Source of the DNA: Quatrionicoccus australiensis
GTDB lineage: Bacteria; Pseudomonadota; Gammaproteobacteria; Burkholderiales; Rhodocyclaceae
Assembly (NCBI RefSeq): GCF_020510525.1
Contig: NZ_CP075188.1
Location: forward strand, 124,001-188,000
Direction: 5' to 3'
DNA length: 64,000 bases
In this document: positions 19,660-28,248 of the stretch, piece after piece
Position numbering within the stretch: the first letter of the stretch is position 1
Layout of the letters: every line of letters starts with the position of its first letter
The notes under the pieces: generated by a model
The model's database searches: none
Told to the model about the DNA's origin: nothing
Seen by the model: the letters and a program-made list of their open reading frames with translations, nothing else
Made by a program: the position numbers and the translations under genes

Positions 19660-20268
19660 ATGAAAATATTGAATCCCGATCTTGAGGCTAGTCTGAGCCG
19701 CGGCGAAGCAATTAAATTGGAGCTAGGGTCCGGGGGGAAGCGGCGAAGCGGGTTCTTCGGGGTTGATATTTTGGAAATGGACGGCGTCGATGTCGTTGCC
19801 GACCTGAATGAGCCTCTCAGTTTGTTTCCGGACAATTGCTGCGATAGTATTTTTAGCAGTCATGCTTTTGAGCATGTTGATAAGTTCATGCAACTGATGA
19901 AGGAAATTCATCGGATCGTGAAGCCCGGTGGACGGGTGGAAATAGTGGTTCCCCACTTTTCGAATGTTTACGGATTTTCCGATCCGACGCATGTGCGATT
20001 TTTTGGCCTGTACACCATGAATTATTTCGTCGATAAAGCGAAACAGCCCAAGGTCAGGAAAGTCCCGGTTTTTTATTCGGATACTAGGTTTGGCGTTGAT
20101 TTGGTAAGGATCGAGTTTTACAGGGCCTCGTTTTTCGATAAATTAATCTACCCATTCATAAAGACCATCGTTAATTTTAGTAGTGGAACACAAGATACCT
20201 ACGAAAGAAGGTTTGCGTTCATGTTTCATGCACGCCAGATAAGGTATGTTCTGCGGCCGGAAAAATAG
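19660..20268 (+). CDS. Class I SAM-dependent methyltransferase
   Basis: This 202-residue protein has a SAM-binding fold of the Methyltransf_11 type: KLELGSGGKRRSGFFGVDI near residue 16, DVVADLNEPLSLFPD near 43, the motif-II-like SIFSSHAFEHVDKF near 65 and IVKPGGRVEIVVPHFSN near 87. Methyltransferases with this SSHAFEHV pattern are common in O-antigen and core loci, where they cap or modify sugars. The ATG at 19660 is taken rather than an in-frame TTG 9 bases earlier. It is the last gene of the LPS island and faces polA tail to tail. Confidence 0.78.
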   Translation: MKILNPDLEASLSRGEAIKLELGSGGKRRSGFFGVDILEMDGVDVVADLNEPLSLFPDNCCDSIFSSHAFEHVDKFMQLMKEIHRIVKPGGRVEIVVPHFSNVYGFSDPTHVRFFGLYTMNYFVDKAKQPKVRKVPVFYSDTRFGVDLVRIEFYRASFFDKLIYPFIKTIVNFSSGTQDTYERRFAFMFHARQIRYVLRPEK

Positions 20269-20291
20269 AGCGTTAATCATTAGAATCCATA

Positions 20292-20314
20292 TTCCGAAAA
20301 TATGATTTTCGGAA
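20292..20314. terminator. Hairpin between the methyltransferase gene and polA
   Basis: A perfect 10-base inverted repeat (TTCCGAAAAT / ATTTTCGGAA) with a 3-base loop lies 23 bases past the methyltransferase stop. It lacks a long T-run but has T-rich arms. It may end transcription from both converging genes. Confidence 0.5.
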
Positions 20315-20481
20315 ATCGTCGAGCGATGACCTGAGAAACTGGCTCGACTTTTGAGGCTTGTCGATCGATACCGGCAGCTTTCCCGGAAGCAATATTGCCA
20401 TTATCGCGCCTCGTCGCTTTTATTCGAGTGCAGCTTGATGGGCGACGGGTTTCCGGGAAGGAGCCTTGCGCGCCTGCTGGC
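20315..20481. other. Stretch downstream of polA, nothing seen
   Basis: These bases between the hairpin and the polA stop codon hold no supported gene, RNA or repeat. Composition changes here from the AT-rich island back to GC-rich core sequence. Confidence 0.4.
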
Positions 20482-23208
20482 CTAGTGCGCCGCTTCCCAG
20501 TTTGCCCCAACGCCAACTTCGACGAGTAGCGGCACCTTCAGTTCGGCGACCTGGCACATCAGGCCGGGCAGTTGGGTACGGACTTCACTTAGCTCGGCGT
20601 CGGGCACTTCGAGCACCAGTTCGTCATGCACCTGCAACACGAGGCGTGATTGCAGCGCGGTGGCGTTCAGCCAGTCCTGCACGGCGATCATCGCCAGCTT
20701 GATCAGGTCGGCGGCGGTGCCCTGCATCGGCGCGTTGATCGCGGCGCGTTCTGCGCCCTGGCGGCGGTTGCCGTTGCTCGAGCGGATATCCGGGAACCAC
20801 AGGCGGCGGCCGAAGGCGGTTTCGACGTAGCCGGTCTGGCGCGCCATTTCGCGGGCTTCTTCCATGTAGCGGGCGACGCCGGGGTAACGCGCAAAATAGC
20901 GGTCGATATAGGTCTGTGCCGCGCTGCGTTCGAGGTCGAGCTGGCGGGCCAGGCCGAAGGCGCTCATGCCGTAGATCAGGCCGAAATTGATGCTCTTGGC
21001 GACGCGGCGCTGGTCGGGGCCGACCTCGCCGAGGGCGACGCCGAAAATCTCGGCGGCGGTCGCCCGGTGCACGTCTTCGCCGAGGGCAAAAGCCTCGAGC
21101 AGGCGTTCGTCGCCGGAGAGATGCGCCATGATGCGCAGCTCGATCTGCGAATAGTCGGCCGAGACGATGCTGCTGCCGGCCGGCGCGATGAAGGCAGTGC
21201 GGATCTTGCGGCCTTCCTCGCTGCGCACCGGGATGTTCTGCAGGTTGGGATCGCTCGAGGCGAGCCGCCCGGTGACTACGGCGGCCTGCGAGAAGTGCGT
21301 ATGGACGCGGCCGGTCTGCGGATTGACCATGCGCGGCAGCTTGTCGGTGTAGGTGCCCTTGAGCTTGGACAGGCTGCGGTGTTCGAGCAGCAGCTTGGGC
21401 AGCGGGTAGTCGAGGGCGAGTTCGGAAAGCACTTCCTCATCGGTCGACGGCCCGCCCGAGGGTGTTTTCTTCTTGACCGGCAGGCCCTGTTTCTCGAACA
21501 GGATTTCGGCGAGCTGCTTGGGTGAGGCGAGATTGAAGGGCTGGCCGGCGAGTTCGTAGGCCTGTGCCTCGAGCGCCATGATCTTCTGGCCCATCTCGTG
21601 GCTCTGCCGCGCCAGCACGGCGCTGTCGATCAGGATGCCGTTGCGTTCGATCTGCCAGATCACCTGGCGGGCCGGCATTTCGATGTCGTGATAGATGCGG
21701 TGCAGGCCGGGTTCGCCGGCGAATTGCGGATGCAGCACGTTGTGCACGCGCAGCGTCACGTCGGCATCTTCGGCGGCGTAGGTGGCGGCGCGTTCGATAT
21801 CGACCTGGTCGAAACCGATCTGCTTGGCGCCCTTGCCGCACAGGTCTTCGTAGGCGATGGTGGCGAGCCCGAGGTGGCGCGAGCAGAGCTGGCCGAGGTC
21901 GTGGCCCTTGTCGGACTCGATGACGTAGCTCTGCAGCATGGTGTCGTGGGCGATGCCGGCCAGCGCGATGTCGTGATTGGCGAAGACGTGCTGGTCATAC
22001 TTGGCGTTTTGCAGCACTTTCTTGCGGTCGACCGCTTCCAGCCAGGGTTTCAGCTTGGCCAGCACTTCGTCCAGCGGCAATTGGTCGGGCGCGCCCGGCG
22101 CGGTGTGGCCGAGCGGGATGTAGCAGGCCTCGCCCGGCGTCACCGCCAGCGAGATGCCGACGATGCGTGCCTCGAAGGAACCGAGGCTGGTCGTTTCGGT
22201 ATCCAGGGCGGTCAACGGCGCGTTTTCGATCTTTTTCAGCCAGGCTTCAAGCTGCGCCCAGGTGAACACCGTCTCGTAGTTCACTTCGATGCTCGATGCC
22301 GCTGCCGCCGGGGCGGCTTCTTCTGGCGTCGAGGTGCGCGCCGGCAGGGCGGCGCCGGCCTGGGCGCCGTCGATTTCGCTGAGCCAGCTGCGGAACTGGT
22401 AGCGCGTGTACAGCGTGCGCAGGGTGTCGTTGTCGCGCGGCGTCGCGGTGAGCTGGCTGGGGGCCGGCAGGTTGGAGAGATCGCAGGCCACGGTGACCAG
22501 TTTCTTGCCGAGCGGCAGGAAGGCGAGGTGGTCGCGCAGGTTCTGGCCGACCACGCCGCCGATTTCGTCGGCATGCGCAACGATTGCATCGAGCGAGCCG
22601 TACTGGTTCAGCCATTTCAGCGCCGTCTTCGGGCCGCACTTGGCAACGCCGGGCACGCCGTCGACGGTATCGCCGACCAGCGCCAGGTAATCGACGATCT
22701 TGCCCGGCGGTACGCCGAACTTGGCTTCGACGCCGGCCTCGTCGAGCAGCTCGTTGCTCATCGTGTTGTACCAGCGCACCAGCGGATTGACCAGTTGGGT
22801 CAGGTCCTTGTCGCCGGTGGAAATCAGCGTTTCCAGGCCGTCGACCGTGGCGCGCGTGGACAGCGTGCCGATCACGTCGTCAGCCTCGACGCCGTCGACC
22901 ATCAGCAGCGGCCAGCCGGCGGCCTTGATGGCGGCGTGCAGCGGTTCGATCTGGCTGACCATCTCGGGCGGCATCGGTGGCCGGTGTGCCTTGTATTCGG
23001 GATACCAGTCGTCACGGAAGGTCTTGCCCTTGGCGTCGAAGACGACGGCCTTGTAGTCGGCCTTGTAGTCGCTTTCCAGACGACGTAGCATGTTCAAAAC
23101 GCCGTAGATGGCGCCCGTCGGCTCGCCAGCCTGGTTGCGCAGGTCGGGCAGGGCGTGGAAGGCACGATAAAGGTAGGACGAACCGTCCACCAACAACAAG
23201 AGAGGCAT
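20482..23208 (-). CDS. polA: DNA polymerase I PolA
   Basis: This 908-residue repair and Okazaki-fragment polymerase has all three domains. The 5'-3' exonuclease (about 1-290) starts LLLVDGSSYLYRAFHALP. The 3'-5' proofreading exonuclease has an intact metal motif TALDTETTS near residue 335. The polymerase domain carries SADYSQIELRIMAHLSGD, RRVAKSINFGLIYGM (O-helix) and the VHDELVLEV motif near 867. The ATG at 23208 gives the standard start; 22 codons further upstream overlap the divergent gene. Its start codon lies only 5 bases from that of the divergent LOG-family gene. Confidence 0.96.
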   Translation of the reverse strand: MPLLLLVDGSSYLYRAFHALPDLRNQAGEPTGAIYGVLNMLRRLESDYKADYKAVVFDAKGKTFRDDWYPEYKAHRPPMPPEMVSQIEPLHAAIKAAGWPLLMVDGVEADDVIGTLSTRATVDGLETLISTGDKDLTQLVNPLVRWYNTMSNELLDEAGVEAKFGVPPGKIVDYLALVGDTVDGVPGVAKCGPKTALKWLNQYGSLDAIVAHADEIGGVVGQNLRDHLAFLPLGKKLVTVACDLSNLPAPSQLTATPRDNDTLRTLYTRYQFRSWLSEIDGAQAGAALPARTSTPEEAAPAAAASSIEVNYETVFTWAQLEAWLKKIENAPLTALDTETTSLGSFEARIVGISLAVTPGEACYIPLGHTAPGAPDQLPLDEVLAKLKPWLEAVDRKKVLQNAKYDQHVFANHDIALAGIAHDTMLQSYVIESDKGHDLGQLCSRHLGLATIAYEDLCGKGAKQIGFDQVDIERAATYAAEDADVTLRVHNVLHPQFAGEPGLHRIYHDIEMPARQVIWQIERNGILIDSAVLARQSHEMGQKIMALEAQAYELAGQPFNLASPKQLAEILFEKQGLPVKKKTPSGGPSTDEEVLSELALDYPLPKLLLEHRSLSKLKGTYTDKLPRMVNPQTGRVHTHFSQAAVVTGRLASSDPNLQNIPVRSEEGRKIRTAFIAPAGSSIVSADYSQIELRIMAHLSGDERLLEAFALGEDVHRATAAEIFGVALGEVGPDQRRVAKSINFGLIYGMSAFGLARQLDLERSAAQTYIDRYFARYPGVARYMEEAREMARQTGYVETAFGRRLWFPDIRSSNGNRRQGAERAAINAPMQGTAADLIKLAMIAVQDWLNATALQSRLVLQVHDELVLEVPDAELSEVRTQLPGLMCQVAELKVPLLVEVGVGANWEAAH

Positions 23209-23213
23209 GAGAA

Positions 23214-23942
23214 GTGACGGAAAGTGAAAAACTGGTGATGGGCGTGGAATCCGAGGCCCTGTTGCAATCGGCATCGGCCCGGGAATCCTGGCGGATTTTC
23301 GGCATTATGTCAGAGTTCGTCGAGGCGACCGAACGTCTGGCGGCGATCAAGCCGGCCGTGACCATCTTCGGCAGCGCCCGCGTCAAGGAAGGCTCGCCTT
23401 ATTACGAACTGACCGAAAAGACCGCCCGCCTGCTCTCCGACTCCGGTTTCTCGGTCATCTCGGGCGGTGGCCCGGGCATCATGGAGGCCGCCAACAAGGG
23501 CGCCTTCTACGGCAAATCGCCGTCGGTCGGCCTCAACATCCAGTTGCCGCACGAGCAGCAGAACAATCCCTACCAGGACATCTCGCAGACCTTCCGCCAC
23601 TTCTTCGCGCGCAAGTACATGTTCGTGCGCTTTGCCAGCGCCTATGTCGTGATGCCCGGCGGTTTCGGCACCCTCGACGAACTGATGGAAGCGCTGACCC
23701 TGATCCAGACCGGCAAGGCGCGCAAGATTCCGCTGATCCTGGTCGGCACTGATTTCTGGAAGGGCATGATCGACTGGTTCAGGGAGAAACTCGTCGAGGA
23801 AAAAATGGTCGACCCTGAAGACATCAAGCTGATCCAGTTGATCGACCAGCCGGAGCAGGTTGTCGAGGCCATTTTCAAGCATTACGAAGCGCGTCCGTTC
23901 ACGCCCCTGCCGAACGAGCGCGAACTGATGCTCAACCTGTAA
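23214..23942 (+). CDS. LOG family protein (TIGR00730-type nucleotide phosphoribohydrolase)
   Basis: This 242-residue protein is of the lysine-decarboxylase-like LOG family; characterised members cleave cytokinin nucleoside 5'-monophosphates or purine nucleotides. It shows VTIFGSARV near residue 50, SVISGGGPGIMEAANKGA near 78-95, and the catalytic MPGGFGTLDELMEALT near 147-162. An N-terminal extension (ESWRIFGIMSEFVEA) is usual for the proteobacterial group. The GTG at 23214 has AGAGG 8 bases upstream; ATGs at 23238 and 23307 are alternatives. It diverges from polA with almost no spacer, so its promoter must lie inside polA's 5' end. Confidence 0.82.
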   Translation: MTESEKLVMGVESEALLQSASARESWRIFGIMSEFVEATERLAAIKPAVTIFGSARVKEGSPYYELTEKTARLLSDSGFSVISGGGPGIMEAANKGAFYGKSPSVGLNIQLPHEQQNNPYQDISQTFRHFFARKYMFVRFASAYVVMPGGFGTLDELMEALTLIQTGKARKIPLILVGTDFWKGMIDWFREKLVEEKMVDPEDIKLIQLIDQPEQVVEAIFKHYEARPFTPLPNERELMLNL

Positions 23943-23975
23943 TAAAATCAGGTCCAGATTACCGAGGAAACCTTC

Positions 23976-24302
23976 ATGCGCCGCCTTCTTCCCCTGTTGT
24001 TGCTTGCCGCCCTGCCTGTCTGGGCGCAGACCGAGCCGCAGCCGCTGCCCGCCATTCCGCCGCCGCCACCCGGCATGGAAGCCTTCGATGCCGCCCTCGA
24101 GCCGCAGGTCACCATCGTCAAGTCCGAAAAGGACTCGCGCGAGGAGTTCCGCATCAAGGGCAAGCTGTACATGATCAAAGTCACCCCGTCGGTCGGCAAG
24201 CCGTACTACCTGGTTGACCGTCAGGGCGACGGCAATTTCATCGAAGCCGATATCGCACCCAATCCGGTCCGCCCGCCGATGTGGGTCATCCACAGCTGGT
24301 AA
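23976..24302 (+). CDS. DUF2782 family periplasmic protein
   Basis: This 108-residue protein carries a clear signal peptide (residues 1-17, ending VWA), a proline-rich stretch (PAIPPPPPG) and a folded C-terminal part with EPQVTIVKSEKDSREEFRIKG and YYLVDRQGDGNF. This matches DUF2782, a small exported family found mainly in beta- and gammaproteobacteria, often near polA and thrB. Its role is unknown. It ends 3 bases before the thrB start and probably shares a transcript with it. Confidence 0.85.
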   Translation: MRRLLPLLLLAALPVWAQTEPQPLPAIPPPPPGMEAFDAALEPQVTIVKSEKDSREEFRIKGKLYMIKVTPSVGKPYYLVDRQGDGNFIEADIAPNPVRPPMWVIHSW

Positions 24303-24305
24303 GCC

Positions 24306-25232
24306 TTGTCGGTCTACACCACAGTCGGCCGCAGCGAACTGGCCGACTGGCTCCGGCCGCTCGGCCTGGGTGAGTTGCTTGAGCATGCCGGTATCGCTGC
24401 CGGCATGCAGAACTCCAATTATTTCGTGACGACAGCCAGCGGCCGCTACGTGCTGACGCTGTTCGAGCATATCGACGCTGCTGCCCTCGATTTCTATCTG
24501 GCCTTGATGGATCACCTCGCGGTGCGCGGCATTCCCTGTCCGCAGCCGCTGGCCGATCATGCCGGCCGCCGCTGGCGCACGCTGGCCGGTAAGCCGGCGG
24601 CGTTGCTCAGCTGCCTGCCGGGCGCGCCGCTGGACGCACCCGCAGCGGTCGACTGCGAAAAACTGGGCGAAATGCTCGCCCGCCTGCATCTGGCTGCTGC
24701 CGATTTCAGCGACCCCTTGCCCAATCCCTGTGGCGCCGCCTGGCGGGCGCGGGTCGGTGCCTGGCTGCTGCCGCAGGTCGCGCCGGCCGAGCGCGAGCTG
24801 CTCGCCGACGAACTGGCCTTTCAGGCGGCGCAGGATTATTCGGCGCTGCCGCAGGGCGTGATCCACGCCGACCTGTTCCGCGACAACGTGTTGTGGGCGC
24901 CGGATGGTCGACTGTCCGGCGTGCTCGATTTCTATTTCGCCGGTGCCGATGCCTGGTTGTTCGATCTGGCCGTGGTCGCCAACGACTGGTGTTTCACTGA
25001 CGCAACACTCGCCGCGCTGCTCGCCGGCTATGCCGGACAACGCCCGCTCACACCGGCGGAGATGGCCGCCTGGCCGGCCATGCGGCGAGCCGCGGCACTG
25101 CGCTTCTGGCTGCTCCGGCTTGAGGTCAGGCACCGTCCACGCGCCGGTGAAGTGGTGACAATCAAGGATCCGGACGATTTTGCCCGCCTTTTGCAGCGTT
25201 TTCGCCTTGCCGACGCGGCCTCGCCCCGTTAG
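24306..25232 (+). CDS. thrB: Homoserine kinase ThrB (choline-kinase-like type)
   Basis: This 308-residue aminoglycoside-phosphotransferase-fold enzyme phosphorylates homoserine in threonine synthesis. It is the non-GHMP type found in Pseudomonas and betaproteobacteria. Its opening SVYTTVGRSELADWL, GMQNSNYFVTT near residue 35, the catalytic-loop VIHADLFRDNVLW near 187-199 and the metal-binding LDFYFAGADAWLFDLAV near 205-222 are clear. The start codon is TTG at 24306, right after the previous stop; no ATG fits the conserved opening. Downstream genes on the same strand are membrane proteins of another role. Confidence 0.9.
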   Translation: MSVYTTVGRSELADWLRPLGLGELLEHAGIAAGMQNSNYFVTTASGRYVLTLFEHIDAAALDFYLALMDHLAVRGIPCPQPLADHAGRRWRTLAGKPAALLSCLPGAPLDAPAAVDCEKLGEMLARLHLAAADFSDPLPNPCGAAWRARVGAWLLPQVAPAERELLADELAFQAAQDYSALPQGVIHADLFRDNVLWAPDGRLSGVLDFYFAGADAWLFDLAVVANDWCFTDATLAALLAGYAGQRPLTPAEMAAWPAMRRAAALRFWLLRLEVRHRPRAGEVVTIKDPDDFARLLQRFRLADAASPR

Positions 25233-25241
25233 CATCCGCGC

Positions 25242-25988
25242 ATGAACGAAACTACCGCTTTTCCCATGGCGCCGGCCGCTTTTACCGGCGAAAGCCGCGA
25301 AGTCGACCCGGGCGCCTGTTTTGACTGGCTGCGTCAGGGCTGGGCCATGTTCCTGGCCAATCCGGGTGTCTGGATCGGTTGTTCGGTCCTGATGCTGATC
25401 ATGCTGATGGCCATCTCCATCGTGCCTTTCTTCGGCCAGGTTGCCGCGCATCTGCTGGTGCCCCTGTTCGGCGCCGGCATGGTGCAGATTTGCCGGCATC
25501 TGGCGAACGGCCAGGAGCCGCAGATTGCCGACCTGTTTGCCGGTTTTCACCACCAGGCCGGGCAACTGGTCATGGTCGGCGTCTTTTTTGCCGCCGGCGT
25601 TTTCGGCATCGCCTTCATCGCTTTCCTGCTGGTGACCGGCGGTGTGCTCGGTGGCGTCGTGACCGGCCGCGTTGCCGGCTTCGGCATTGCCTTCGGTGGC
25701 GTCATGCTGGCCGGCCTGCTGGTCATGGTCTTGTCCATCCCGGTGATCATGGCAACCTGGTTTGCCCCGGCGCTGGTCTTCTTCCATGACATGAAGCCGC
25801 TCGATGCGATGAAGGCCAGCTTTGCCGCCGGCGCCAAGAACTGGCTGGCGATGACCATTTTTGGCGTCTTCCTCGTTGTCGTGCTGTTCTTCGCCATGCT
25901 GCCGCTCGGCCTCGGTCTGTTGCTGCTGCTGCCAGTCTTCTCCGGTGCGGTGTACGCCTCGTACCGCGACATTTTCGTGGGCAGCTGA
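25242..25988 (+). CDS. BPSS1780 family membrane protein (first copy)
   Basis: This 248-residue protein has an N-terminal soluble leader (REVDPGACFDWLRQGWAMF) and several hydrophobic helices to the C-terminus, ending YASYRDIFVGS. The layout matches the BPSS1780 family of betaproteobacterial integral membrane proteins, which have no known function. It is followed two bases later by a paralog with the same arrangement and the same SYRDIF-like ending, so this is a tandem duplication that has diverged. Confidence 0.75.
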   Translation: MNETTAFPMAPAAFTGESREVDPGACFDWLRQGWAMFLANPGVWIGCSVLMLIMLMAISIVPFFGQVAAHLLVPLFGAGMVQICRHLANGQEPQIADLFAGFHHQAGQLVMVGVFFAAGVFGIAFIAFLLVTGGVLGGVVTGRVAGFGIAFGGVMLAGLLVMVLSIPVIMATWFAPALVFFHDMKPLDAMKASFAAGAKNWLAMTIFGVFLVVVLFFAMLPLGLGLLLLLPVFSGAVYASYRDIFVGS

Positions 25989-25990
25989 CG

Positions 25991-26764
25991 GTGCGCGCCC
26001 AGACGCTTCCTGCCGTTGCCGGCTGGCGCTGGATCGGAACCGGCTTCCTGATCTTCCGCCGCAATCCGCCGATGCTGGCGATCCTGGTGGTGACCTACTG
26101 GTTCACGCTGATTTTCCTCAACATCCTGCCGGTACTCGGTGCGCTGGCCGCCTCCATGGTCGTGCCCGGCCTCTCGGTCGGCCTGATGCAGGCGGCGCGC
26201 AACCTCGAGCGCGGTCAGCCGGTCAGCATCCAGACGCTGTTTGCCGGCCTCAAGGAAAACACCCGCACGCTGGTCGCCCTCGGTGCCCTCTACCTGTTCT
26301 GCACGCTGGGCATACTCGGGGTTTCGGCGTTGGTCGATGGCGGCGACCTGCTGCGTTACATGCTGGCAAACACCCGCGCCGAGCGCGCCGCTGTCGAGGA
26401 TGCCGATTTCCTGCTGCCCGGGCTGGTCGTCATGCTCCTGCTCGTGCCGCTGCTGATGGCCTACTGGTTTGCGCCGGTGCTGGCTGCCTGGCATCGCCTG
26501 TCGCTCGCCAAGTCGCTGTTCTTCAGTTTTGTCGCCTGCTGGCTGAACTGGCGTCCCTTCCTGACCTACTGTGCCGGCTTGCTGGTCGTTGCCGGGGTGA
26601 TTCCCGGTCTGCTGCTCGGCATCCTGCTGATCCTGTTTCCCGGCGCCGAGGGCTTCATTACCACGCTGGTGACGGTGCCGATGGCACTGTTCGTTGCGCC
26701 GGTCATCTTCGCCAGCTTCTACGCCGCCTACCGCGACATCTTCGGTATATCCGAAATTGTCTGA
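25991..26764 (+). CDS. BPSS1780 family membrane protein (second copy)
   Basis: This 257-residue protein starts with GTG at 25991, two bases after its paralog stops. It shares the same plan: AVAGWRWIGTGFLIFRRNP entry, hydrophobic segments near residues 28-60, 90-110, 138-160 and 190-235, and an AAYRDIFG ending. The ending resembles the first copy (YRDIF), supporting common origin. Its stop overlaps the nadD start region, so the two are translationally linked. Function unknown; likely an inner-membrane protein. Confidence 0.75.
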   Translation: MRAQTLPAVAGWRWIGTGFLIFRRNPPMLAILVVTYWFTLIFLNILPVLGALAASMVVPGLSVGLMQAARNLERGQPVSIQTLFAGLKENTRTLVALGALYLFCTLGILGVSALVDGGDLLRYMLANTRAERAAVEDADFLLPGLVVMLLLVPLLMAYWFAPVLAAWHRLSLAKSLFFSFVACWLNWRPFLTYCAGLLVVAGVIPGLLLGILLILFPGAEGFITTLVTVPMALFVAPVIFASFYAAYRDIFGISEIV

Positions 26765-27410
26765 ACCGCTCGGCATTTTCGGCGGGACTTTCGATCCCGT
26801 CCATTTCGGCCATCTGCGTCTGGCCGAGGAGTCGATCGGTCATCTCGGTCTTGGCGGCGTGCGCTGGATTCCTGCCGGCCAGCCACCGCATCGTGGCGCA
26901 CCGCAGGTAACCGCGGCACAGCGCCTCGAGATGGTCAGGCGGTCGACGGCGGGAAATGCCCGTTTTTCAGTCGACGCCAGCGAGGTCGAGGCCGCGGCGC
27001 CGAGTTACACCATTCATACCCTGGAGCGTTTGCGCCGCGAACTGGGCAGCACACAGTCGCTGGTCCTGCTGGTTGGTGCCGATGCCTTTGCCGGCCTGGC
27101 GAGCTGGCATCGCTGGCGCGATATTCTTGCCCTGGCGCACATTGCCGTGTCGCACCGGCCGGGTTTTCCGGTCGAAATGGCGAGCCTGCCCGACGAACTC
27201 GCCAGCGAATTCAACGCCCGCCGGCTGAGCGATGTTGCCGGCCTGAAAGCCTCTGCCAGTGGGGCTATCGTCACTTTCGCAATGACCCAGCTGGCGATTT
27301 CGGCAACCCAGATTCGTAAGCTGCTGGCCAACGACCTGTCGGCGCGCTATTTGCTGCCGGATGCCGTTCTCGACTATATTCAGACTAATTCCCTCTACAG
27401 AAACTCCTAA
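26757..27410 (+). CDS. nadD: Nicotinate-nucleotide adenylyltransferase NadD
   Basis: This 217-residue enzyme adenylates nicotinate mononucleotide in NAD synthesis. It carries the nucleotidyltransferase signature GIFGGTFDPVHFGHLRLAE near residues 6-24, LLVGADAFAGLASWHRW near 107, and the ISATQIRKLL motif near 185. The start is TTG at 26757, which gives SEPLGIFGG, the normal family beginning, and overlaps the previous stop by 8 bases. It heads the nadD-rsfS-rlmH-maf block. Confidence 0.93.
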   Translation: MSEPLGIFGGTFDPVHFGHLRLAEESIGHLGLGGVRWIPAGQPPHRGAPQVTAAQRLEMVRRSTAGNARFSVDASEVEAAAPSYTIHTLERLRRELGSTQSLVLLVGADAFAGLASWHRWRDILALAHIAVSHRPGFPVEMASLPDELASEFNARRLSDVAGLKASASGAIVTFAMTQLAISATQIRKLLANDLSARYLLPDAVLDYIQTNSLYRNS

Positions 27411-27775
27411 TGGACATACGCAAGCTGCAAAAAATCGTCGTTTCCGCCCTCGAAGACATCAAGGGCAAGGAAATCGAAGTCATCAACACCAGCAAGCTGA
27501 CCTCGATGTTTGATCGCATGGTCATCGCTACCGGTGATTCCAATCGTCAGGTCAGGTCACTGGCCAACAACGTGCAGGAAAAGGTCAAGGAAGCCGGCGG
27601 TGAAGTGCTCTCCACCGAAGGCGAAGACTCCGGCGAATGGGTGCTGGTCGATCTGGGCGACATCGTTGTCCACATCATGCAACCGACCGTGCGCCAGTAC
27701 TACAACCTCGAAGAACTCTGGCAGGCTACGCCTTCCCAGCGCAAAAAAGCCGCGGAGCAGGGCAAGCCTGAATGA
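27410..27775 (+). CDS. rsfS: Ribosome silencing factor RsfS
   Basis: This 121-residue protein binds ribosomal protein uL14 and blocks subunit joining during starvation. The family core is visible: KKIVVSALEDIKGKEIEVI near residue 6, SMFDRMVIATGDSNRQVRSL near 27 and WVLVDLGDIVVHIM near 83-96 with YYNLEELW. It overlaps nadD by one base (TAATG) and rlmH by four (ATGA), an arrangement conserved in many proteobacteria. Confidence 0.96.
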   Translation: MDIRKLQKIVVSALEDIKGKEIEVINTSKLTSMFDRMVIATGDSNRQVRSLANNVQEKVKEAGGEVLSTEGEDSGEWVLVDLGDIVVHIMQPTVRQYYNLEELWQATPSQRKKAAEQGKPE

Positions 27776-28242
27776 AATTGAGCGTACTCGCCGTCGGCCA
27801 TCGCCAGCCCGGCTGGGTCAGCGAAGGTTGCGCCGAGTACCTCAAGCGCATGCCGCGCGAGCTGCCGGCCAGTGTCACCGAAATCAAGCCTGAGCCGCGT
27901 GGCTCGAAAACCCGCGAGCAGTTGCTGGCGGCCGAAAAGGCGCGCATCCGCGAAGCCCTCGCCGCCGGTAGCCGCATCGTCGTGCTCGACGAGAAGGGCG
28001 ACGATCTGACCACGCTCAAGCTCGCCAAACGTCTCGAAACCTGGATGCTCGACGGGCGCGATGTGGCGCTGCTGATCGGCGGCGCCGACGGCCTCGACGA
28101 AGAATTCAAGCAGCAGGCCGACGACCGCCTGCGCCTGTCCAGCCTGACCCTGCCGCATGGCATGGCGCGGCTGCTGCTCTGCGAGCAGCTTTACCGCGCG
28201 GTCAGCGTGTTGAAAAACCACCCCTATCACCGCGAGGGTTAA
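27772..28242 (+). CDS. rlmH: 23S rRNA pseudouridine(1915) N3-methyltransferase RlmH
   Basis: This 156-residue SPOUT methyltransferase modifies pseudouridine 1915 in helix 69 of 23S rRNA. Typical parts are LSVLAVGHRQPGWV at the start, RIVVLDEKGDDLTTLKLAKRL near residue 66, the knot-forming LLIGGADGLDEEF near 100 and the C-terminal LPHGMARLLLCEQLYRA...HPYHREG. Its start overlaps the rsfS stop by ATGA. Confidence 0.96.
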   Translation: MKLSVLAVGHRQPGWVSEGCAEYLKRMPRELPASVTEIKPEPRGSKTREQLLAAEKARIREALAAGSRIVVLDEKGDDLTTLKLAKRLETWMLDGRDVALLIGGADGLDEEFKQQADDRLRLSSLTLPHGMARLLLCEQLYRAVSVLKNHPYHREG

Positions 28243-28248
28243 CCGCGC

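Noticed and set aside
23310..25787. 825-codon minus-strand frame
   Set aside because: It crosses the LOG, DUF2782, thrB and BPSS1780 genes antisense. These have clear domains; the frame shows only His/Gln/Arg-rich sequence typical of GC-rich shadows.
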